Source of the DNA: CAYVSF01 sp046482855
GTDB lineage: Bacteria > Bacteroidota > Bacteroidia > Bacteroidales > UBA12077
DNA length: 9,647 nt
Assembly (NCBI GenBank): GCA_046482855.1
Contig: JAWOEH010000171.1
Location: forward strand, 1-9,647
Direction of reading: 5' to 3'
In this document: positions 1 through 6,580 of the stretch, piece by piece
Layout of the letters: every line of letters begins with the position of its first letter
How positions within the stretch are numbered: position 1 is the first letter of the stretch
Position numbers and translations under genes: made by a program
The notes under the pieces: generated by a model
What the model was told of the DNA's origin: nothing
The model's database searches: none
What the model saw: only the letters and a program-made list of their open reading frames with translations

Positions 1-1242
1 TTGTATGGCTGGCTGTCGGCTGACGGGAAAAGCTATAAGCTATCGGCTGTGTGGCGTGGTTTGCGCTATTTGATTCCTCTTTTATCGCTCACTTTCCTGG
101 CGTTTGTTATTTTTCAATGGATACCTGTATGGTCTCTTTTTGCGTGGATTCTTGCCAATTTTATGCTTCTTTCCTCATTTTCGGGAAAAGTAATGAAAAT
201 CCATGCGCAGCTGGGAGGTTACTTTCAGCATATTCAAAGTTACCGAAGGGTAATTCAACACATTCATCGCCAAACGTTTTCAAGTGAACTCTTGCTTCGT
301 CTTCAGAATCAACTCACTCACGATGCTAAAAAAAGTTTTGCCGATTTGGAGCGCATCCTCATGGCCTTTGATAACCGATTGAATATTCTGGTATCAGTGG
401 CTCTGAATGGGCTTTTTTTATGGGACATTCAGTGCGTTTATCGCTTACATGTATGGCATAAGAAGAATAGTAATACTATGCAGTTATGGCTTTCGATGAT
501 TGAGACCTTCGATATGTATGTGAGTTTAGGAAACTTTGCATTCAATCATCCTGATTATACTTACGCACGAGAGGATCGTGAGGTTACTTTGCAGGCCAGG
601 GCCATGGGACATCCTTTAATCCCTGGAGAGGAACGCGTATGTAATGATTTTGCCCTGAAACCACGAAACATTGCTTTGGTTACCGGAGCTAATATGGCAG
701 GGAAGAGTACTTTTTTACGCACACTTGGAGTCAATTACCTGCTAGCAAATGCGGGTCTCCCTGTTTGTGCTAACTCCTTTCATTTTACTCCCGGGCTTTT
801 GCTTACAGGATTGCGAACACAAGATTCATTGGAAAAGCACGAATCGTACTTTCTGGCTGAGTTAAAAGGACTAAAGCATATTTTGGAACAAGTAAAAGAG
901 AGTAAACCCCATCTTTTTCTAATTGATGAGATGCTGAAGGGTACCAACTCGAAAGATAAACTGGAGGGTTCTATGGCGGTTGTTCGCAATCTTTTGGCGC
1001 ATGGAGGAACAGGCGTTATTGCTACACATGATTTGCCTGTAACCCAACTTAGTGATGAGTTTCCCGGAAAGGTTCACAATTACTGTTTCGAGATCGATCT
1101 TCATGGCACCCGGATGTCATTTGACTATCGATTGCAGGAAGGTATTACTAAAAATATGAATGCCTCGCTTTTATTGAAAAATATGGGGTTGGTAGAGGAA
1201 CGATTTTTCAACACTCCCCAAAAAGAGGAAAGGGAGTTTTAA
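1..1242 (+). CDS. Membrane-associated MutS-family ATPase, 5'-truncated by window edge
   Basis: The frame is open from the first base, so the TTG at position 1 is probably not the real start; 413 residues are visible. The C-terminal half is a MutS-type ABC ATPase: Walker A GANMAGKST (residues 229-237), a region at about 271-292 matching the MutS signature area (SLEKHESYFLAELKGL), Walker B LFLIDE (305-310) followed by KGTNS, and the switch histidine in ATHD (341-344). The N-terminal part has strongly hydrophobic stretches at about 20-60 and a weaker one at about 129-147, suggesting membrane attachment. No mismatch-recognition domain is visible. From memory, Bacteroidota relatives are about 600 residues long and are often labelled DNA mismatch repair protein MutS, but I know of no demonstrated repair role. 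ATP binding is well supported; substrate and process are unknown. A gap of 116 bases and a probable new promoter separate it from parE, so they are likely separate transcription units. Confidence 0.88.
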   Translation: MYGWLSADGKSYKLSAVWRGLRYLIPLLSLTFLAFVIFQWIPVWSLFAWILANFMLLSSFSGKVMKIHAQLGGYFQHIQSYRRVIQHIHRQTFSSELLLRLQNQLTHDAKKSFADLERILMAFDNRLNILVSVALNGLFLWDIQCVYRLHVWHKKNSNTMQLWLSMIETFDMYVSLGNFAFNHPDYTYAREDREVTLQARAMGHPLIPGEERVCNDFALKPRNIALVTGANMAGKSTFLRTLGVNYLLANAGLPVCANSFHFTPGLLLTGLRTQDSLEKHESYFLAELKGLKHILEQVKESKPHLFLIDEMLKGTNSKDKLEGSMAVVRNLLAHGGTGVIATHDLPVTQLSDEFPGKVHNYCFEIDLHGTRMSFDYRLQEGITKNMNASLLLKNMGLVEERFFNTPQKEEREF

Positions 1243-1295
1243 GCTGATTTTGTGGAAACAAATTAACAAAATTACGATGGGGAGTTAGGGCTGTT

Positions 1296-1333
1296 GATAA
1301 ACAATTCTGGTGAGGATTTTCCTTTTGTTTATC
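1296..1333. repeat. 9-bp perfect inverted repeat overlapping the parE promoter
   Basis: GATAAACAA (1296-1304) and its exact reverse complement TTGTTTATC (1325-1333) flank a 20-base spacer. The right arm overlaps the proposed -7 element by four bases. It could be a regulator-binding dyad, with arm centres about 29 bp apart, or a chance match in AT-rich DNA. The sequence shows the symmetry only; an operator role is inference. Confidence 0.4.
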
Positions 1334-1337
1334 TTTA
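1330..1337 (+). promoter_or_regulatory. Probable Bacteroidota -7 element of the parE-parC-aroK unit
   Basis: TATCTTTA matches seven of eight bases of the Bacteroidota -7 consensus TAnnTTTG. Only a weak -33 candidate (TTCTGG, 1305-1310) lies 19 bases upstream. Transcription would begin near 1344, giving a short leader of about 15 bases. The leader before the parE ATG is A/T-rich with no Shine-Dalgarno sequence, as is usual in this phylum. The same octamer precedes the phosphatase gene on the other strand. Confidence 0.42.
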
Positions 1338-1358
1338 CCCAAAATTTAGTAAATAATT

Positions 1359-3197
1359 ATGACGGGCAATTATTCGGAAGATAGCATCAAAACGCTGGAC
1401 TGGAAGGAACATATCCGTCGGCGTCCAGGCATGTATATTGGCAAGTTGGGAGATGGTTCCTCGCAAGATGATGGAATCTACGTCCTCTTGAAAGAGGTTT
1501 TCGATAACTCTATCGATGAATTTATGATGGGGTTCGGGAAGAAGATCGAAGTCACGGTGGAGGAAGGACGAGTAACGGTTCGTGACTACGGCCGAGGTAT
1601 TCCTCTGGGAAAGTTAAAGGATGTAGCTTCTAAAATGAATACGGGTGCAAAGTACGACTCAAAAGTCTTTAAGAAATCCGTAGGGTTGAACGGTGTGGGT
1701 ATTAAGGCCGTAAATGCATTGTCGTCCACCTTTGTAATTGAAGCGTTTCGTGAAGGGGAGTGTAAGCGTATTGAGTTTGAACGGGGGGCAATTGTTACTG
1801 ATCATCCTGTAGAACCTACCAAAGAGAAGAATGGAACCCGTACTTCCTTTATCCCGGACGAAAGTCTCTTTCAGGACTATATGTACATGAATGAGTATAT
1901 CGAAGGGATGCTCAAGAATTATGTGTACCTGAATACGGGACTTACTATCTACTTTAATGGACAGGCGATCTTCTCAGAAAACGGGCTGAAAGATTTGCTC
2001 CAGGACAACCTCAGTTCCGAGGGGTTCTATCCCATCATTCACCTTAAGGAGAGCGATTTGGAACTGGCTCTTACCCATGGTAATCAGTATGGCGAAGAGT
2101 ATTACAGTTTTGTTAACGGACAGCACACAAGCCAGGGAGGTACACATTTGGCGGCCTTCCGTGAAGCCCTGGTGAAGACCATTCGTGATTTTTATAAGAA
2201 AGATTTTGACCCGTCCGATATACGCACCTCAATTGTTGCAGCCATAAGCATAAAGATTGAAGAGCCAGTATTTGAATCACAAACAAAGACAAAGCTGGGC
2301 TCCAAAAATATCGGACCAAATGGCCCCAGTATCCGTAATTTTATTGGGGAGTTCTTGCGCACAAAGCTGGACAACTATTTACACATGAATCCCGATACTG
2401 CAGAAGCCATCTTGCAAAAAATTATTGAGTCGGAAAAGGAGCGCAAAGCTATTTCTGGTATTAAGCAGCTGGCGAAGAAACGGGCCAAGAAGGCGAGTCT
2501 GCATAATAGAAAGTTACGTGATTGCAAGGTACACTTCAACTCCAAACATGAACAGAAAGAAGAGTCCATGATCTTCATTACCGAGGGCGATTCGGCAAGT
2601 GGTTCCATAACCAAATCGCGTAATGTTCGAACACAGGCTGTGTTTAGCTTGCGAGGTAAGCCATTAAATTCCTATGGATTGACGAAGAAGATTGTGTACG
2701 AAAATGAAGAATTCAACTTATTGCAAGCGGCCTTAAATATTGAGGAGGGCATTGAAAGTTTACGGTACAATAAGGTAATAATTGCTACCGATGCTGATGT
2801 GGATGGCATGCATATCCGCTTACTGTTGCTTACTTTTTTTCTGCAGTTTTTTCCTGAGCTGATAAAGAACGGGCATCTTTTTGTCCTTCAAACGCCCTTG
2901 TTCAGAGTACGAAATAAACAGAAAACGTTTTATTGTTATTCGGATAAAGAGCGTGAGCAAGCTGTTCGAAAACTAAAGGGGAATCCTGAATTAACACGTT
3001 TTAAGGGTCTTGGAGAAATCTCGCCCGATGAGTTTAAGAATTTTATTAATGAAGATATTCGGCTGGATCCCATACGTTTAAAGAAGGAAGATTCTATACA
3101 GGATTTGCTCGCCTTTTACATGGGGAAAAATAGCCCCGAGCGTCAGCAGTTTATTGTCGAAAATTTGCGAGTGGAAGAACAACTCGAAGAAGCATAA
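1359..3197 (+). CDS. parE: DNA topoisomerase IV subunit B (ParE)
   Basis: This is the ATPase and TOPRIM subunit of topoisomerase IV, a type IIA enzyme that decatenates and relaxes DNA with ParC. Its 612 residues fit a Bacteroidota ParE. Domains in order: GHKL ATPase with RRRPGMYIG (20-28), EVFDNSIDE (46-54, catalytic base E46 and Mg-binding N50), DYGRGIP (76-82) and ATP-lid GLNGVGIKAVNALS (109-122); transducer domain with QTKTKLG (308-314, ATP-contacting lysine 312); TOPRIM with EGDSASG (metal ligand E409) and DADVDG (D478, D480, D482); and the C-terminal RFKGLGE (547-553). All key residues are present. The start is the first ATG after an in-frame stop at 1350-1352, and the N-terminus fits the family. 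ParE rather than GyrB is preferred because parC follows 21 bases downstream and that partner lacks a GyrA box. Confidence 0.96.
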   Translation: MTGNYSEDSIKTLDWKEHIRRRPGMYIGKLGDGSSQDDGIYVLLKEVFDNSIDEFMMGFGKKIEVTVEEGRVTVRDYGRGIPLGKLKDVASKMNTGAKYDSKVFKKSVGLNGVGIKAVNALSSTFVIEAFREGECKRIEFERGAIVTDHPVEPTKEKNGTRTSFIPDESLFQDYMYMNEYIEGMLKNYVYLNTGLTIYFNGQAIFSENGLKDLLQDNLSSEGFYPIIHLKESDLELALTHGNQYGEEYYSFVNGQHTSQGGTHLAAFREALVKTIRDFYKKDFDPSDIRTSIVAAISIKIEEPVFESQTKTKLGSKNIGPNGPSIRNFIGEFLRTKLDNYLHMNPDTAEAILQKIIESEKERKAISGIKQLAKKRAKKASLHNRKLRDCKVHFNSKHEQKEESMIFITEGDSASGSITKSRNVRTQAVFSLRGKPLNSYGLTKKIVYENEEFNLLQAALNIEEGIESLRYNKVIIATDADVDGMHIRLLLLTFFLQFFPELIKNGHLFVLQTPLFRVRNKQKTFYCYSDKEREQAVRKLKGNPELTRFKGLGEISPDEFKNFINEDIRLDPIRLKKEDSIQDLLAFYMGKNSPERQQFIVENLRVEEQLEEA

Positions 3198-3218
3198 GAT
3201 TACAACGGAAGATTTGTC

Positions 3219-5804
3219 ATGAGTAAAGAGAACATGGAGTCGGAAAACACAGATAAGACTACTTCAGATAAACATAAGATTTTGCACCTGGGAGGGATGT
3301 ATGAAGATTGGTTTTTGGATTATGCCTCCTACGTAATTTTGGAACGTGCCGTTCCCCATTTAAACGATGGCCTTAAACCCGTACAGCGTCGTATCATGCA
3401 CGCCATGAGGAAAATTGACGATGGCCGGTACAATAAGGTTGCAAATGTTATTGGCCACACGATGCAGTATCATCCGCATGGTGATGCTTCAATTGGCGAT
3501 GCCTTGGTACAACTTGGGCAAAAGGATTTGTTGGTGGATACACAGGGAAACTGGGGAAACAGCTTAACCGGCGACAGCTCTGCGGCTCCCAGGTACATTG
3601 AGGCGCGTTTAACAAAATTTGCCCTCGATGTAGTGTTTAATCCGAAAACCACCAAATGGAAACGATCCTATGACGGTCGTAACGATGAGCCGATTACTCT
3701 GCCGGTTAAATTTCCATTGCTATTGGCTCAGGGTGTTGAAGGTATTGCCGTAGGATTAGCCTCAAAGATCTTGCCCCATAATTTTAATGAGTTAATTGAG
3801 GCCTCAATCGCTCATCTTCGTGGAAAATCTTTTACACTTTATCCCGACTTTCCCTCGGGAGGCATTGCCGATTTTAGTCGTTACAACGATGGCCAGCGCG
3901 GAGGGCAGGTTAAAGTACGCGCCCGTATTGAGAAGGAGGATAAAAAAACCTTAAAAATCACGGAAATCCCTTTTGGGAAAACAACTCAAAGCCTCATTGA
4001 TAGCGTAATAAAAGCCAATGAAAAGGGGAAGATCAAAATTAAGAAAATTGATGATAATACTTCCGATAAGGTAGAGATTCAGGTGCACCTGGCGAATGGT
4101 TCGTCGCCGGATCAAACGATTGATGCACTTTATGCTTTTACCGATTGTGAATTATCGATTTCTCCTAACTGCTGTGTTATTGATGACCATAAACCTTTGT
4201 TCACCGGGGTGTCGGACATCTTAAGAAACTCAGCCAATAATACGCTGGATCTTCTAAAACAAGAGCTGCACATTAAAAGGGGCGAACTGGAGGAGGCTCT
4301 TCATATGTCCTCGCTTGAAAAGATCTTCATAGAGAATAAGATTTATCAACGAATTGAAGAGTGCGAAACCTTTGAAGAGATCATTGAGACTATCGACGAA
4401 GGACTTGAGCCGTTTAAGTCCCAACTTATTCGAGCTGTAACCCGTGATGATATCATTAAGCTTACCGAGATTAAAATTAAACGGATCTCGAAATATGATA
4501 GCAAGAAAGCCGATGAGCTAATGATCAAACTCAAAGAAGAGATAAAGCAAGTACAATTTCACCTGGACAATATTGTGGATTATACGGTTGATTTCTATAA
4601 GACCATTAAGAAAAAATATGGGAAAGGAAGAGACCGAAAAACAGAGATGCGAAATCTTGATACCATTGAGGCTACCCGTGTAGTTGTGGCCAATGAAAAA
4701 TTGTATGTGAACCGCGAAGAGGGTTTTGTAGGAACAAGTCTGAAGAAGGACGAATTTGTTTGCGATTGTTCTGATATTGATGAAATCATTGTTTTTCTGA
4801 AGGATGGCCGCTACATGATTACCAAAGTTGCCGAAAAAATATTCGTGGGAAAAGATATTCTTCATGTGGCTGTTTTTCAACGAAACGATGAACGAACCAT
4901 CTATAACTTAATTTACCGCGATGGTTATAAAGGAGCCATATACATGAAACGATGCGCGGTAACAAGTATTACGCGTGATAAAGAGTACGATATAACCAAA
5001 GGCTCGGAAGGGAGTGAAATCCTTTATTTCTCGGCCAATCCCAATGGCGAGGCGGAAGATATGCGGGTGCGTTTGAAACCACGTCCGCGTATGAAAAAGC
5101 GTGTGCTGGAATTTAGCTTTGCCGATTTGGTTATTAAGGGAAGGCAATCCATCGGAAATATCCTGACAAAGTATGCGATTCATAAAATTGAAGTAGTATC
5201 GGCAGGTAGCTCAACTCTCGGTGGACGAAAGGGGTGGTTCGATGCCGATGTACTTCGCTTTAACGTAGATGGCAATGGTACTTATCTTGGTGAGTTTACT
5301 GATAAGGACAGGGTGTTGGTGATGAATAAGTCGGGAAGCTATCAGACGGTAGCCTTTGATGTTGTGCACCATTTTGATGAAGAGCCTTATTTGATTGAGA
5401 AATTTGATCCGGAGCGCGTCTATGCAGCCGTATACTACGATGCCGATCAGGAGTACTATTATGTTAAACGTTTTACTTTTGAACAGTCGAATGATCTGCA
5501 AAGCCTGATTGGCGATAACCCTGAGTCTAAACTTATTCGGGTTACGCGTGTTGAGTACCCGCGGTTAGAAGTAGTTTTTGGAGGAAAGCACAGCCACCGG
5601 GAAAGTGAGATTATTGAGATTGCTGAATTTATAGGCGTGAAAAGTCATCGAGCCAAGGGGAAACGTTTGTCAAATTACGAAGTGGCTAAGATAAAGGAAT
5701 TGGAACCAACTCTCCCCGAAACACCAGAGCCGGATCCTAATAGCAATAATAGTGACGACGATGATGATGATGATCGGTCGCAAATGACATTGGAATTGGA
5801 TTAA
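3219..5804 (+). CDS. parC: DNA topoisomerase IV subunit A (ParC)
   Basis: This is the DNA cleavage and rejoining subunit, partner of ParE, with 861 residues. After a short polar N-terminus comes the winged-helix domain (from GGMYEDWFLDYASYV, about 25, through GLKPVQRRIMHAM). The catalytic tyrosine is Y126 in AAPRYIEARL. The tower and coiled-coil region spans about 140-475, and a C-terminal DNA-wrapping domain follows from about 480. A glycine- and lysine-rich segment GGRKGWF (668-674) may be a degenerate box motif, but the canonical GyrA box QRRGGKG is absent, which favours ParC over GyrA. The quinolone-contact region reads HPHGDASIGD (85-94), with alanine at the usual serine position. The protein ends in an acidic tail with seven aspartates (846-852). 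GGAAG (3207-3211) lies seven bases before the ATG, a modest ribosome site supporting this start; Met6 is an alternative. Confidence 0.95.
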   Translation: MSKENMESENTDKTTSDKHKILHLGGMYEDWFLDYASYVILERAVPHLNDGLKPVQRRIMHAMRKIDDGRYNKVANVIGHTMQYHPHGDASIGDALVQLGQKDLLVDTQGNWGNSLTGDSSAAPRYIEARLTKFALDVVFNPKTTKWKRSYDGRNDEPITLPVKFPLLLAQGVEGIAVGLASKILPHNFNELIEASIAHLRGKSFTLYPDFPSGGIADFSRYNDGQRGGQVKVRARIEKEDKKTLKITEIPFGKTTQSLIDSVIKANEKGKIKIKKIDDNTSDKVEIQVHLANGSSPDQTIDALYAFTDCELSISPNCCVIDDHKPLFTGVSDILRNSANNTLDLLKQELHIKRGELEEALHMSSLEKIFIENKIYQRIEECETFEEIIETIDEGLEPFKSQLIRAVTRDDIIKLTEIKIKRISKYDSKKADELMIKLKEEIKQVQFHLDNIVDYTVDFYKTIKKKYGKGRDRKTEMRNLDTIEATRVVVANEKLYVNREEGFVGTSLKKDEFVCDCSDIDEIIVFLKDGRYMITKVAEKIFVGKDILHVAVFQRNDERTIYNLIYRDGYKGAIYMKRCAVTSITRDKEYDITKGSEGSEILYFSANPNGEAEDMRVRLKPRPRMKKRVLEFSFADLVIKGRQSIGNILTKYAIHKIEVVSAGSSTLGGRKGWFDADVLRFNVDGNGTYLGEFTDKDRVLVMNKSGSYQTVAFDVVHHFDEEPYLIEKFDPERVYAAVYYDADQEYYYVKRFTFEQSNDLQSLIGDNPESKLIRVTRVEYPRLEVVFGGKHSHRESEIIEIAEFIGVKSHRAKGKRLSNYEVAKIKELEPTLPETPEPDPNSNNSDDDDDDDRSQMTLELD
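5754..5774 (+). repeat. GAY trinucleotide tract encoding seven aspartates at the ParC C-terminus
   Basis: Two GAC codons followed by five GAT codons encode Asp846-852, ten residues before the end of ParC. It is a short in-frame microsatellite, so slippage would change the acidic tail length without breaking the reading frame. Confidence 0.8.
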
Positions 5805-5805
5805 T

Positions 5806-6324
5806 ATGCTTATTTTTCTAATAGGCTTTATGGGGGTAGGGAAAACTACCACAGGAAGGAAGTTGGCCAAGAGGCTTCAACTTCCTTTTCTGGACATGGA
5901 TGATGCCTTCGCCCAATATTTCGGTAAAAGTGTTGCCAGTACCCTTGAAGAGAAGGGGGAGCAATTCTTTAGGCAACAGGAACATGAGTTGCTGAAAATG
6001 TTGATTGCCACGACAAAAGACGCTGTTATTTCTACCGGAGGAGGAGTTCCTTGCCATAACAACAATATGCAGGTAATGAATGAGGCCGGAATTACTCTTT
6101 ATCTCTCGGCTCCTGTGGGTGCGCTTATGGTACGTATATCGCAGTCGCGAACTTCCCGCCCTCTTGTTAGGGACAAAAAAGGCGAAGAGCTAAGAACTTT
6201 TATCACCCATTTACTTGAGCTACGAAGGCCCTATTATGAACAGGCACAGATTAGCGCCGATGCACTTTCGGTGAGTGCTGAGCAATTGGAGCGTGTGTTA
6301 CGAAATTATGGAACCAATTTTTAG
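5806..6324 (+). CDS. aroK: Shikimate kinase
   Basis: A cytoplasmic enzyme that phosphorylates shikimate at the 3-hydroxyl using ATP, the fifth step of chorismate synthesis. Its 172 residues are the usual length for the family. Walker A is GFMGVGKTT (7-15). The shikimate-binding part has FLDMDD (28-33), R56 in GEQFFRQQE and the glycine triplet GGG (78-80). The mobile lid contains R118 in SRPLV, and the substrate-binding arginine is R140 or R141 in LELRRPYYE. All expected residues are present, so it should be active. Its ATG follows the parC stop after one base, which suggests translational coupling and membership in the topoisomerase operon. The alternative symbol aroL cannot be excluded, but aroK is the usual single-copy name. 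Confidence 0.95.
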   Translation: MLIFLIGFMGVGKTTTGRKLAKRLQLPFLDMDDAFAQYFGKSVASTLEEKGEQFFRQQEHELLKMLIATTKDAVISTGGGVPCHNNNMQVMNEAGITLYLSAPVGALMVRISQSRTSRPLVRDKKGEELRTFITHLLELRRPYYEQAQISADALSVSAEQLERVLRNYGTNF

Positions 6325-6366
6325 CATCTATTTTGAGGACGATAGATAATTATCTCCCATTCTACC

Positions 6367-6413
6367 GAGGATCTATTTGCTAATCAGGTGTTTATTCAAA
6401 TAGTGGAATCCTC
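6367..6413. repeat. Imperfect 13-bp hairpin with a 4-base bulge
   Basis: The left arm GAGGATCTATTTG (6367-6379) pairs with CAAATAG (6397-6403) and ATCCTC (6408-6413). The right arm is interrupted only by TGGA (6404-6407), and the loop is 17 bases. Removing TGGA makes the arms exact reverse complements. No T-run follows on either strand, so it is not a standard intrinsic terminator. It could protect the aroK mRNA 3' end, be part of a small RNA, or be the relic of a repeat element. Confidence 0.5.
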
Positions 6414-6421
6414 CAGTATAG

Positions 6422-6511
6422 AAGTAAGCAACTAGGAAGAATGAAGACGACAGAAAATGTGTATACGAATGATTTTATAGGTGTTTAACTATTGACCGCT
6501 TACTTTTTTTT
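6422..6511 (+). terminator. Possible long-loop terminator or 3' UTR structure after aroK
   Basis: AAGTAAGC (6422-6429) has its exact reverse complement GCTTACTT at 6498-6505, followed directly by T to position 6511 (eight T in all from 6504). The stem-then-T-run order fits an intrinsic terminator for the + strand operon, but the 68-base loop is much longer than normal. The assignment is tentative. Confidence 0.3.
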
Positions 6512-6580
6512 GGGCAAAAGGGATCAGTAGGTTCGGGACGTATTAAATTGTATGGGCGAGAGGGTTTTAACTAAATAAGC

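Larger units (their letters stand above)
6325..6580. other. Convergent intergenic region without a convincing gene
   Basis: This stretch lies between the stops of aroK (+) and the phosphatase gene (-), so it should hold termination signals for both. It contains a 10-bp palindrome GATAATTATC (6345-6354), an imperfect hairpin (6367-6413), a long-range inverted repeat followed by eight T (6422-6511), and an 8-bp direct repeat TTTAACTA (6484-6491 and 6566-6573). No ORF of meaningful size or known RNA family was recognised. Confidence 0.6.

Noticed and set aside
1247..1272. ATTTTGT/ACAAAAT inverted repeat after the MutS-like gene as a terminator
   Set aside because: The stem is short and all but one pair is A-T, and no T-run follows, so it is probably chance in AT-rich DNA.
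4518..4880. 120-codon antisense reading frame inside parC
   Set aside because: It lies entirely opposite a conserved, intact gene and shows no recognisable domain or start signal.
1359..5804. Gyrase (GyrB/GyrA) instead of topoisomerase IV
   Set aside because: The canonical GyrA box is absent from the second subunit and the adjacent B-A gene order and residue patterns fit Bacteroidota ParE/ParC better.
6441..6488. 15-codon reading frame MKTTENVYTNDFIGV preceded by AGGAAG
   Set aside because: The ribosome-site match is only one or two bases from the ATG, the peptide is very short, and nothing recognisable is encoded.
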